Shown here: positions 11,080 through 22,400 of the stretch, in pieces
Layout: each line of letters opens with the position of its first letter
Position numbering within the stretch: the first letter of the stretch is position 1
Source of the DNA: Blastomyces gilchristii SLH14081
Taxonomy: Eukaryota > Ascomycota > Eurotiomycetes > Onygenales > Ajellomycetaceae
Direction of reading: 5' to 3'
Assembly: GCF_000003855.2 (NCBI RefSeq)
Contig: NW_003101675.1
Coordinates: 1,551,277 to 1,615,276, forward strand
Length of the DNA: 64,000 nt
The notes under the pieces: model-generated
What the model was told of the DNA's origin: nothing
Database searches by the model: none
Seen by the model: only the letters and a program-made list of their open reading frames with translations
Program-made: the position numbers and the translations under genes

Positions 11080-11420
11080 AGAGACACTTGAATAAGAATT
11101 GAGAGATGACTGTAAAAGTGTTAGTAGATACAGAAGCTTCTATACAATATATTAATAATTATATAATTCAAAGATTGAAAGAGGTCTGTTAAATGAAGAA
11201 TTCTTAACACATAAGATTATCTGATAACTAATATTTGATATCATCTGCAAGAGTAAGAGTTCTCTTGCACTTCAGAGAATGATCTTGCTATATTTGAGTG
11301 TGAGAGCTGCAGAATATGAAATACAATCTTATTCTCAGACTCAATTGATTTCAAAGATTCAATTCACAGATTCAATGACATATATGTCATATGCAGTTGA
11401 CTGATAGAAAGAAAACAGTT
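11080..11420 (+). pseudogene. Gypsy-1 protease remnant
   Basis: VLVDTEASIQYINNYI is encoded around 11,120. It matches a retropepsin active site 'D-S/T-G-A-S' with Gly changed to Glu by a G-to-A substitution. This part is in the same frame as the gag knuckle but differs from the RT frame by one base. That may mark a pro/pol frameshift site or simply an indel. Confidence 0.6.
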
Positions 11421-11689
11421 CATATAATTCTATTAACTGATATGAGAAGGACATTTCACATCTCTGATATAGAAGGATTAAATCTGCTTATGTATTAACA
11501 AGTAAAGAGGACAATTTACAAGATCTCATCTGAAAGCATTCTGTATGTCATACAGGACCTGAAAGTGAAGAAAACTAAGATAAAGAATATGTAGAAGGAC
11601 AAGTATATAAAGAAGCTTCTGAAGAAGTATGAGAAGATCTTCTGAACAGATCTTTTATCAGAATTGCTGTCAGAACAAGAATTCATACA

Positions 11690-14600
11690 TAAGATTGACA
11701 TGAGGAATGCAAAACCAGTCAATCAGAATGCATACTCTCTGTCACAAACACATCTTGAAGAACAGAAGTGTCAGATCACTGATCTTCTAGAACATGATCT
11801 TATACAACTCTCATCAAGCATGTGAGGCTTTTCAGTTCTATTCATGAAAAAGATGAATGAAGAGTGACAGATGTGTATTAATTATTAAGCACTTAATAAG
11901 CTTACAATCAAGAATGAATATTCACTGTCATGAATTCAATAATAGTTGAATACAGTCAGAAACACCTGATATCTATTGAAGATTGATCTTCTCTCAGAAT
12001 ACTGACAGATCTGTGTAGATAAACTATCAGTCTCATAAACTGTGTTTAATACACAATGAGAGAAGTTCAAATTCCTGACAATATCATTCAGTCTGACAAA
12101 TGCATCTGCTATCTTTCAAACAATGATAAATACAATTCTTTATAAACAGAATGAAATCTCATACCTTGTATATCTCAATAATATTCTAGTCTTTTCAAAC
12201 TCATATAACAAATATCTGAAGCATCTCAATAAAGTGCTTATAACTCTGACAGAGTATAAGCTCTATATCAAATCAATCAAGTGTGTGTTTGAAATGAAAG
12301 AGTTGAAGTTCATAGAATATGTAGTGAGTGATGACTGTATACACCTTATCTTAGAGAAATTGAATGTCATAGTGAATTAGCTGTGACTGAGAAATATATA
12401 TCATGTATAACAGTTTCTTGAGTTGATCTCATACTATCACAGATTCATCAAGGATTTCACATGAATATCTGCATCACTCTCAGATCTCTTAAGAGAAACA
12501 GATATAAATCTGTGAAAGAAGAAGTTTCATTCAATCATTTGAAATATCACATGCAAAGAGACTTTTCTTACACTAAGAAAACATATAATAACATTCTTAG
12601 TACTTATTCAATCAGATTATGATAAACCTTTCTACATCAAGACAGATGCATTTAAATAAGTTATCAGAGACACTCTTCTACAAATGAGTAAGAACAGCAA
12701 GCTGCACTCAGTGACATACAATGATAGAAAACTATCAGACACTGAGCTTAATTACTCAGTGTATGAAAAGAAATTGCTAGTAATCAAGCATATGCTGATA
12801 TTATGAGATAGATATATTAATAACAGACATATAATAACAGTGATTATAGATTATGAAAGCCTCATCTATCTATAATTAATAACAAAATCTTTCAAACACT
12901 TAGTATATTAAATCTCAGAGTTCTAAGTATACAATCTTCATATTAAATACTGAAAAGAATTGAACACTGTGATATCTGACATAATCAGTTACAGATCTGA
13001 TTTCATGAGTAAGAGTTCTGTGAATCAGGTACAAGAGATGTTCATATTAAATATGCTGAGAGAATGCAAGGAATCAGAATGAGTGAACATCATGATCTCT
13101 TACTTAAAGAATGACAAGATATCAGATAACAAGTGTCTCATGAAAGTAGTAGAAGAGATACTTTCAAACTTCAAGCTGAGAAAATTAAAAAACAACATTG
13201 TGCTTTACTGTAATCTAGAATACATAGAAGCTCTCTATCTAGAATCTTCATTTCAATGTGACTTGATGACTCACATGCACAAGGAATTCAGTCACTTAGA
13301 AAGCTCTAAACTCATGAGTGTACTCAAATCAAGAGTATACTGATCAAGCATGGCTGAGGACATTCAGGCATACACTCACAAGTGCCTGAATTACCAGGTC
13401 ATGAAAGAATCTAAGAAAGGATTAGAATATGAGAAAGCACAATATCAGATGAAGTGTATGATACAACTGTTCAAATAATGAGAGATGAATCTCATAGACA
13501 TATTATCACAGACATCAAATGAAAATTGATGAATAATCACTGCTATTGATTATACTACTGATCAGCCAGTTATAAAAGCAGTTTCAGAGATGATAGAGAA
13601 GGTGATGATGAAGTTTCTACATGATGAAATCTATATCAACTATGAAATACTGTGTGAGATTCTAACTGATAACAGTGTGAATCTCATAGAAGAAGCAGTG
13701 AGGCATTTTATAAGCCAGTTACAGATAAGACATTGTAGAACAATATCATATCATTCACAGATAAATGAGAAGATGAAATACTTGAATGAAATCTTGAATA
13801 ATATGCTGATGAAATATCTAGTGAGCAAGTCTACAAGACTATGAGATGAATATCTCAGACAGATGCTACTGACTATACAGATTCAACAGCATGCAGTCTT
13901 CAAGTGTTCATCATTCTACCTGTTGTATGAATTGCATCCGTGCATCTCAGAGAATGCTTTGAAAAAGATGAGAAAGAGAACAGCAGTTGCAGATACAACA
14001 GTTACAGACACAGTAGAAACAGCAGTTACAGACACAGCAGTAGCAGTTGCAGACACAGCAGTTGTGAACACAGAATCAAGATTGAAAGAGATCAGTCACA
14101 TATATACAAAAGCTAATAAGTTACTTCTGAACTGAGTAATTCAATTGAAAAGAATACAAGACTCACTAGTTAAGGAATTGAATCTTAAGATAGAAATATA
14201 AGTTCTCATACATAATAAGAGTTCTGAGAAGTTTCAATCTAGATGATTTGAGTCATATAAAATACTCAAATCACATTCTCTGAGAATATATGCATTGAAA
14301 GAACTAGAGAAACAGATCTTACACAACTTAATCAATAGTTCATAACTTATAAAAGTAAAGATGTAAGATCTGAGTGAATTATAATTATCTACAGCACTAT
14401 TATCAGTATTGAAAAAGAAGAGACTTATAATTGAAAAGTCTTACAAAGTAAGAGAAATCATAGACACTTATAAACTAGATAATCTTACTTATTCTGATCT
14501 TTTCATGATTATAAGAAAAGAATGAGAAGAAATGAAGAAATCAGATAAATATCATACTTCAATAAGTGATGAGACTGTAGTCAGTTATATAATAACATGT

Positions 14601-15010
14601 CACAGATAGCAGACATAACACAGTAAAAAGCAGTCTCAAAGCAGCAGACTTACACATGAGTCAGATCACAGAAGAAAAAGAAATTCAGAGTTGAATTCAA
14701 CTGTTTATATCAGTTTAATCACAGAGATTACAGAGAATGAACTATCTGAAACATTCACAGACATGTGAGACTAAGTCATCTTAATCTCTAAGAATACTTA
14801 GAGATTGAGTGAGATTAGTTTTGATAAGCTATTCACTGTAGTGATCTGAGCAGGTGAAGAGAGACAGTATAATATATGAGATAGAATCACAAAAGATAAA
14901 AGCTGTCAAATCTAGTCACTGAACACTGTATTATATAGAGATCATATAAGAGTAGTGACTAGCAGATAAAGAGAAAAGTATAAGAAAAGAAAAGAGATAA
15001 TAAATTAATT
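11690..15010 (+). pseudogene. Gypsy-1 pol remnant: RT, RNase H, integrase
   Basis: One plus-strand frame runs without indels from about 11,690 to 15,010, broken only by substitution stops. The RT reads GFSVLFMKKMNEE near 11,826, then CINYQALNKLTIKNEYSLS. The catalytic YLDD has become YLNN at about 12,170 through C-to-T change on the opposite strand. RNase H covers about 12,630-12,960 (YIKTDAFK, family 'Y-x-x-T-D-A-S'). The integrase zinc-finger region is near 13,260-13,400 (HMHKEFSHLES, CLNYQ), and its core at 13,480-13,900 has IDYTTDQP and ILTDNSVN (family 'SD-G--F'). A Thr/Ala/Val repeat track (13,980-14,080) follows. Copy B carries the same frame. Confidence 0.88.
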
Positions 15011-15182
15011 ATCAACTGTAAGAGTTGACTGTAAAAGATAAATGTTATCATATATATCTCATTCATTTTTATATATCACATATTTAATCTATTTTCAATG
15101 CTATGTCACTCAAAAAATGCCAAAAACAAAGGAAATCTCAAAACTCAAGATTTACAAGGAATTCAAAAGCTGTAAGTCACTC

Positions 15183-16779
15183 TTATAATAATACTATGCA
15201 TGTCTCTGATTTCTCTACTGCTCTGTATATAACATTAATGTCATTTATCACAAGATTGACTGAAATACTAATATAGAAATGCGCATGTGTATATATAGAG
15301 AAATTGAAGAAGAGTGCAGAACCCGCAGAATCAGAAGCTAGAACAAAGAGAACAGAGATGAAAGAAACAGAAGAAGAAGAAGATGCACAATCAGATGAAT
15401 AATAGCAGAAGTCACTCAGAGCTGAACACTTATAACTCAGTGTACACACAACCTTTTTCACAGAGAAGAAAGAGAAAGTGATAGAAGAAGCTTAAGAGCA
15501 GAAGAAAGTAGTCTCAGTGATGTTATTATCTTTGATTAAAATAATCTCTGATGCTGAAGCAACTAAGAACTATTATTAGTATACAAAACTATAAAAGCAG
15601 AAGTAACAATTACTGAATAAACATCTGCTGACCTTAGAATTGTACATGCAATTACAACACACATGAAGCTTCTCAGAAAGAGAGAGAAGAACATGAAGAA
15701 ATGCAGAAAGCAGAATGCAGTATATGAACAGCTTATTCTCATAATAACATCTCAGACAAGACATACAAGTCTCACACTCACAGGTGTAAAAGAGTATAAT
15801 ATTCACATTTCTGTTTCTGAAAACACAGATATCTTTCATCTGTATCATGAAGTCAGATAACAGATATCAGAGAATAGATTAATACAGATCTATTATTCTG
15901 AAGAAATTTGTTAGAGCAGATATTCTCATAATATTGAACTTTACAGTTGTGAAAAGCTTCTTGATATCTGTGAATACTATGACTTTATACACAGTAAAAT
16001 CTATAACAATTTTCTCTAAGAACAGAAAAATCAGTGTTAGAAAGAAAAGATGAAAAAGAAAAAGACTTACAATCTTGATACTGTTAAGAAGAGAGATGAT
16101 TCTCTGATATAAATAAATAATTATCTCATCATAAATATTTAAAATGAATATAATAATTGATATTTATAACTGAGCTTCAAATAGTTGTGTTGTATACAGT
16201 CTTTATACAATAAATTATTCTGAAAGTCAGCAAGAAGAGTAGAAGTATATACACTGAGAGAGATAATTCATTAAGTCTACATAATATCTTCTTGAAACAG
16301 GGAGAGCTGATAATAAAAGCAGAGACAGTAAAACCAGGAGTAGTAGAAGTAGAGATCACAGAAACAGAGGTAGCAGAAGCGGGAGAATCAGACACAGAGA
16401 CAAGTGTAGAAGATTGAGAGAAAGCAGCAGAGAAAGAAGCAGTAGAAGAGATAAGAGAGAATGCAGAAGATCTAACTACATATAATACAGATAATTTCTT
16501 CATTATCACATTCTCTAAGTTCTCAATCAATGATTTAATACTGAGTTTACTATTATCAGTGAATGCAGATCTGTCAACATGTGAAGATTCTATATAAATA
16601 AAAACAACATATCAGTATCTGCATTTATATAAAATCATGTCAGAAAACATGATCAGAAACTCACTGAGAAGAAAACAGTCAAGAATGTATAAGAAGATAA
16701 AGAAGATATGTCATTCATAGTAGTACATTCTGATGATTATTAGAAGATAAACAAGTTCTAGTCATATTTCACAATGCAT
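15183..16779 (-). pseudogene. Conserved antisense reading frames between pol and 3' LTR, Gypsy-1 copy A
   Basis: Reading against the element, one frame runs from about 16,779 to 16,177 and a second from about 16,190 to 15,183; they overlap slightly. The same arrangement occurs in copy B (31,155-32,749) with closely similar protein. The first frame has a hydrophobic start, a conserved ESSHVDRSAFTDNSKL block, an LIENLENVIMKKL helix and a long Ser/Thr/Ala/Pro-type linker. The second carries Cys pairs (CMSCLRC, then CCNC) and ends Ser-rich. The few stops are TGA in the first frame, and TAA/TAG in what may be a Gln run in the second. No function is recognised. It could be an antisense accessory gene, a captured gene, or chance openness in AT-rich DNA. 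Confidence 0.5.
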
Positions 16780-17156
16780 TACACTTACTGCTAATGAACT
16801 GCTCAGTATGAGCACTATGAGAACACTTGTTATAGAAATAGAAAGTCATTGCCAGAAATGCATATAATGTGATAGATGAACAGATGAAAAGAATTGAACA
16901 GAAGAAGAAGTAGAAATCTTGAATAAGATAATAACATTTGATGATGATAATGATGAAGATGATAATTGAAGAATGAGAAAAGTTAGTGAATGAGTGATAT
17001 AATATAGTGAAAGTTTCTTTGTAAGAGTGTATGCAGAATGCTAGCTGAATCAGAAATAGGTCACATAATCATGAAATGCTAGTGGCGAGCTAATCCACAT
17101 GAAGCTAGAGTGTATGACATGATCATGTGAGTGTGACTGAATCTGGTGGGGAAGGA

Positions 17157-17335
17157 TGTGGTTCAGAAGAATGTATGACTGTTGAATAATAACACGGCTG
17201 CTTCCGAACTACTAGTGTATGAATGTAAAGAGGGCCATAGCAGCCACTAATTAATTTAGCATACAATATTACAATATATAAGAAGCCGGCGTACGCCTGT
17301 AATCGTACGCTGGCTTAAGCAATCTTTGAATCACA
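17157..17335 (+). repeat. 3' LTR of Gypsy-1 copy A
   Basis: This 179-bp repeat of the 5' LTR is preceded by the purine tract TGGGGAAGGA (polypurine tract) and followed by the target duplication AGAA at 17,336-17,339. The hairpin at 17,285-17,314 is GCCGGCGTACG, an 8-nt loop, then CGTACGCTGGC. It is better preserved here than in the 5' LTR. Confidence 0.9.
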
Positions 17336-17339
17336 AGAA

Positions 17340-17613
17340 TCTCAACAATGAGATTATGAAGGATTTGAGATATGCAAGAGAAACTGCAATCTGTTAATTA
17401 ATTACTATGAAAAACAAGCTGTTCTTCTTGTGAATCTGTGAGATTTTTGCAGTGAATAGAGCTTGCTTTCTTTCTTAATATTTGAACATCTCTATAATGC
17501 TGTGATAATGTATATTGACTGATTTCATATTTTTTAACAGTCTCAGTGTAATTAGAAATCAATTGCACATTCAAATCATCAATTGCTGCTTGTATAACTG
17601 CTTTATGATGCAT
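17340..17613 (-). pseudogene. pogo-type transposase, N-terminal HTH part
   Basis: An ATG at 17,613 opens a frame of 71 codons resembling the Psq-type helix-turn-helix of fungal pogo/Fot1 transposases: AVIQAAIDDL, a TVKKYEISQYTLSQH segment (family pattern 'AAK-YGIP-STL-RR'), then LTDSQEEQLV ('LT--EE--LV'). It lies about 65 bp inside the right inverted repeat, as expected for a gene reading inwards. The frame breaks shortly before the Gypsy-1 LTR at 17,335. The rest of the gene lies beyond that insertion at 9,044 and lower coordinates. Confidence 0.8.
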
Positions 17614-17680
17614 GTTGTGAGTGTTTGAAGATGAATGAAAAAATGAAGATTGAGCGGGCGTTGAGTGATTGATTACATTA

Positions 17681-18216
17681 AGTATTTCTTATAGAAAAAT
17701 AGTTTAAGTCTATAGAGAATACTTAAGAATGTTCTTCACTGAGATTAATTTATTTATAAATTCAGAGAATTTCTTTATTATAGATATAAAGAATAATATT
17801 CTATAAATAATTAATAAGTTCTCTGAAACTTCTTTTATAAGAATTATTCATAATTTAGATAACTGCTTCTGAGTATCTACAGTAGAGTTTACAGAGATTA
17901 AAGTATATAAGTTTCTAGTTCTTTTAGTTATAATAAGCAGTTACTGACTGATAGAGCTTGAAATATAAGAATAAGTGCTTATAGATGATTATTCAGATAT
18001 TTACAGCTTGATATAATATATACTGTTAACTACTAGAAGTATTCACAGTAGAAAGATAAAATGTAGAGATTAAATATATATAGTATTCAAGCTGAGTTAT
18101 AAATAGTAGTCACAAACTCTAGTCTATATAGTTGTGTGTAGCCAAGGGCTGCTAACCCTATTGGTTACGCAAGAGATAGGAATAGGGGTAAAGGATCCGC
18201 GAGGAGCGGGATTCTT
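17681..18216 (-). mobile_element. Gypsy family-2 copy 2, second part with terminal block
   Basis: This is the continuation of 5,325-6,180 after the pogo insertion, collinear with 3,525-4,061 of copy 1. It ends in the same LTR-like block (18,131-18,216) with GTGTAGCCAAGGGC and GGATCCGCGAGGAGCGGG. A GC-rich repeat also found at the LINE 5' end begins directly after it. Confidence 0.82.
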
Positions 18217-18224
18217 ACAATTGA

Positions 18225-18571
18225 TGTTTTGAAACATCAAAAACCGACAGGGTTTTCATAGAGATTGCTCTTCAACTCACAGGTTGGAAATCTTCCAAAA
18301 TCAAGAAGATTAGTGCATAGGGCTAGGTCTCTTCACCTTACAATTTGTATGGCAATTTGACCCAGGGTTGTGGTGTGGTAGGGGTGGACGGGGGAAAATC
18401 CCACGCGGGGGTTTCCAACTATGTTTGGTTGAATAACTCCACCACCAGACGGGCTATGCAGTCGGCGTTGGGGTCAAAATGCTCATATGATCGAGGGCTG
18501 TTCGATGGATCTATCGGCGGTTTCTTATTCGAAAAATTGAGCGAGTTCGTGGTGGAGCGGTTGGAAATCAC
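18225..18571 (-). repeat. Stand-alone copy of the GC-rich LINE 5' module
   Basis: This 350-bp CpG-rich segment matches 44,790-45,150, the 5' end of the LINE nested in Gypsy-1 copy B. The two share blocks such as GGGGTCAAAATGCTC and GAGCGAGTTCGTGGTGGAGC. Both copies stop at the same outer boundary (GAGCGGTTGGA). Here no LINE coding sequence is attached. In the plus direction both copies keep an open frame ending ...FEK-SEFVVERL, but no protein family is recognised. A 5'-only LINE fragment is atypical, since LINE copies normally lose the 5' end. Confidence 0.65.
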
Positions 18572-18980
18572 ACTGTAAAAGCTGTCAAAAGCATGATCAT
18601 GCTCATCAGACTGTATATGTGAGACTGCATCTCAAACTGCAGCTTATGTGACTCTATTCTGTTCTCAGTACAGAGATATCAGACATGAACTTCTTCTGAA
18701 CAACAACTTAGACTACAACAGGCTATTGAGAACTGCTCAAGAAGTTCACATTTTGACAAAGTGATGACTCAGACAACACATTCTGTCTCAATTTCATCTG
18801 ACACATAATCTTATTTTGAATATATAGTTCAAATGCTCCATCCCTGGCTGTCATCAGAGCCTCAAGATAGTATAGATATAGAGAAGCATGGAGGAAAACT
18901 GTGTATGTGATAGTATAGCAGCTCTGTATGGCCTCTTTAAGGCTCACAGTGGATAATTGAATTGAATTGAATTGAATACT
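18572..18980. other. Unassigned segment ending in an (AATTG)n tract
   Basis: This moderately AT-rich sequence has no convincing gene. It ends at about 18,955-18,977 with four to five AATTG units, the kind of short tandem tail left by some non-LTR retroposons. It marks the edge between the transposon block and the gene island. Confidence 0.4.
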
Positions 18981-19463
18981 TGATTGACATTTTATTTCAT
19001 ACTTAAGAGCAGGTAAGTCGAACAGGTATTCTCAGTGCTGAGCCCCTAGTGCACTAACTTGTTGAACACTACTGTACCTCGCCCTCAGACGAGGAGATAC
19101 CAGCGTACATTCTCCCGTACATTCTCATTATCTCACATTGTTGCATAACCTCAAAGGGGCTCATTCTTTACAGGGAAGTAGAATAACTCATACACCCCAT
19201 TCCATACATCGACGTATCCATCAATCCGTCCTATTCATTCAAACACACACGTCTTGTTAAAAACGCCGGGAACCTTGCTGTTTGAAGAAAAAGAAAGAAA
19301 AAAAATTAACAAAATTAAGATGAATAATGAAATCCAATCCAAACACGCGCCCCTTTTAAACGAAAATAAATAATAAGGTAACTGCCACAAGCAAGCGCCT
19401 CTTAAGAAAAATATAAAGTAAAATAAAAAGACATTAAATAACTCCTTTTCCATTTTATTCTTT
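18981..19463. other. Intergenic, island edge, 3' flank of the ISWI gene
   Basis: Base composition returns to that of host DNA and CC, GG and CG are common again. No supported gene is seen. The segment holds the 3' untranslated region of the minus-strand ISWI gene. Confidence 0.6.
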
Positions 19464-22400
19464 CTATTTCCTCTTCCCTTTCAATTTGCTGGTGGCCGGT
19501 GCGCTTGACGAGACACTGCCAGCTCTCGATGTAGCAGTGGATGTAGCTCTGCTGCCACTGGCAGATTGGACAGCTTTGAGTTGCTTGTTCTATTGTTTCG
19601 ACTCGTTAGATAGTTAGGTTCATATAGATCGCGGGTGGAACATAAAAATAAATAAATTGAGACTTACCACAGCGCCGTTTTTAGTTTTCTTCTTCGCGGG
19701 GGCCTCAACCTCTTCATTCTCGACGTCATCGTCGCGATCACGGCCACGGCCCTTACCGCTGCCCGTATCGCCATTGGGAATTTTGCCTCCATCAACTTCA
19801 AATTCCTTTGCGACGGTGTTTAGTAGAGTCGTGCATCGTCGACCAATCTCAACGGGTGTCCGGCTTAGGAAGAACCAGTCGAAACGAAAGAGCGGGCTTT
19901 CCCTGATTTCCTCTCTGATTTTCTCGTAGAGGCCTTCGCCATCGACGCCGTGCCTATCCAGCATCACAAGGAGGAATCTGTCTTCCTCTTCCGTGTATAC
20001 CTTCTTATTTGTCGTGGAGACGGTATAATTCACTTTCAATTGTTGGAGGGGGACGCGGTACATTTCCATTTTCTTGCGAAGCATCTTGCGTTGGTGGTTC
20101 ATTTTGCGCATCTTTTCTTCGCCTTGCTCGATGACACGGATATATTTGGGGTAATCTTGAATTTCGGTATATCGCTTCCAAAAGACCTTTGCATACTCTT
20201 TGATTTCATCTGGGTCCTTGCTGTCCACTTCAGTAGCAATCTCGGTATAATTAGTGCGACCGAATTTTGCGGACCCGTTGATAAACTGTTGAAAGTCTCT
20301 TCGATTCCAATTACCAAAGCCTTCTTCGGACAGGGCGGCCTTTTGTTCCTGTTCCTCTTCCGTTAACGGAACAGCATTGTCAATTTCCTGTTGTTCTAAT
20401 TCTCGCTCTGCTTCTCTATCACTCAGTTCCTCGTCAGGCCCGTCAGGTAGGACCGCCTTGTATCCAATCTCTTTATGGAAGTAGGCGGTTTCTTTTTCCT
20501 GTAACTCCTGGAGTTTAGGCGGGAAGAACTGCCAGTCGTGGACGGCAATTTGTTTCGGTGCCCGGGGGACTTTAGGCTTTGGATCAGCCGTCCTGCCTCC
20601 AGTAGCCAATGCCTGTCGATAGTACTGGTCCATCGAGTACGATTGTTCTTTCCGTTCACGTTTTGCAGGGTTGATCCAGTTGATCCCGATGTCCTTCTTT
20701 CGATTAGTGAAGTCCTCACCGTTCCACTCATACGCGTTATCGGATGTGAACTTCTGAAGGTCATCGATTCCGAGTTTCTCGTATTTCTTATTCAGCTCCG
20801 CGGTGCGTTCTTCGCCCTTTCTCAAAATTTCATCGATATCATCCTCTGAAATGTCATTGCCTTTTGCCAGAGCCCCGGTTGGGCCTTTGGTGCTGAAAAC
20901 GCTAGCAGCACCGTGTTGGATCATGCTCAATAGTTCGTCCTTAGACGCCGCATTCTTCACTTGCTGTTGAGCACGCCCCTGTTGGATAACTAGTTGGTCT
21001 AGCCTCAATTTTTGTGCTGCGCGTTCGAGGACTTTTTCTTCAATGGCATTTTCAGTCACAAAACGGAAAACAATAACTTGTTTCGTTTGGCCGATACGAT
21101 GGGCGCGGTCCATGGCTTGTAAATCTGCCTGGGGATTCCAGTCGCTGTCATATAGGATGACAATATCAGCGCTGGTTAGATTGATTCCTAGGCCACCAGC
21201 GCGTGTCGTGAGGAGGAAAATAAACTTTTCCGAGCCGGGACGGTTGTATTCATCAATGGCAGCAATACGGTCTTCATGAGCAGTTGAGCCGTCAATTCGA
21301 CAATATTGATGTTCGCGGAAAACACAGTAATCCTCCAAAATATCAAGAACACGGCTCATCTGTGAGAAGATCAAGACGCGGCTTCCTTGATTCTTCATTC
21401 GCTTTAAGATCTTATCTAAAATCACCATTTTTCCGGCGTTGTCGATCAGGTGCTCATCTGTGGTGTAAGGAGGCCCCGGTTCCGCACCCTCAAAAAGGTA
21501 AGGGTGGTTACAGCACTTCCTCAGTTGCATAACGATATTAAGAAGGCGAGTTTTTGATTCGCGCTTCCCTTGGGCTCCATTGACAGCATCGATATCCTTC
21601 TCTAGGATTTTCTGGTACCATTTTACCTGCATATCGGACATGCCCACGTACAAGTTCATTTCCTTTTTCGGCAATAAGCTCTTTTCGACATCACTCTTAA
21701 CACGCCGGAGCAAAAATGGTCGGAGAACTCGATGGAGTTGCTGAACCACGGTATCCTGATCCGCTTCCTGATTGGAGAACCACTGGTCGAATGCGTCAGA
21801 ATCTCCGAAAACATCGGGTAAAAGGAAATTGAGTAGAGCCCACAGCTCGTGGAGATTATTCTGGAGAGGTGTTCCGGTAATGAGGAGTCGATTTCTTGAA
21901 TGGAACACACGGATGATTTGAGCTAGAGAAGATTCTTCATTTTTGATCCGATGGGCCTCGTCAATAATGATATACTCCCAAGCAAACTTTTTCAGATGAG
22001 ATTTCTCCCTTAGAACCATCTCGTAACTCGTGATACATACGTCAAACTTCTCGTCAACGAGTCGTTCATTGATGAGTTTGTGGCGGTCCTCCTTTGCACC
22101 CTGCAGCACGAGAACGTTGACGTCAGGGGTCCACTTTGAGAATTCTCGATGCCAATTATCGAGGGTTGATTTTGGAACGGTAATGAGATGCGGACCAGTT
22201 ATTCCGCGTAAGTGCCGTAGGTAGCCCAGAAAAGCAATTGTCTGTAGTGTCTTCCCGAGCCCCATCTCGTCGGCTAGAATTCCAGAAATACCATTTTCGT
22301 GAAGCGAGACTAGCCAGTTCAAACCAGCGACCTGGTAATCTCTCATTTCACCTCCCTTGACAAACGCTGGTGATTCGCGGAATACTGTCTCCGCCTGGCC

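Larger units (their letters stand above)
9045..17335 (+). mobile_element. Ty3/Gypsy family-1 element, copy A (complete structure, degenerate)
   Basis: Two 179-bp LTRs (9,045-9,223 and 17,157-17,335) of the TGTGG...CACA type are flanked by the 4-bp duplication AGAA. A purine-rich tract lies directly before the 3' LTR. The plus strand reads gag, protease, RT, RNase H and integrase in Gypsy order, all with stops. About 2 kb between pol and the 3' LTR hold conserved frames on the opposite strand. Copy B at 30,586-46,410 has the same length once its nested LINE is removed. The element inserted into the pogo transposon and inactivated it. Confidence 0.93.
6181..17678 (-). mobile_element. pogo/Fot1-type Tc1-mariner DNA transposon, carrying three later insertions
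   Basis: The ends form imperfect terminal inverted repeats of about 26 bp: ACATAATCAACCACTCAACG on the left, and on the right the reverse complement beginning ATGTAATCAATCACTCAACG. Both sides are flanked by TA, the target duplication of this superfamily, within Gypsy-2 copy 2. Subtracting the SINE, MITE and Gypsy-1 insertions with their duplications leaves about 2.3 kb, a normal size for Fot1-like elements. The minus strand encodes a degenerate transposase whose HTH and DDE parts lie in the expected order. The left end has a second copy of ACTCAACGCCCGC 18 bp inside the first. Confidence 0.88.

Noticed and set aside
16177..16530. Reading the antisense Ser/Thr-rich frame as a secreted or surface protein
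   Set aside because: There is no convincing signal peptide or anchor; its conserved partner frame and position argue for an element-linked gene or chance openness instead.
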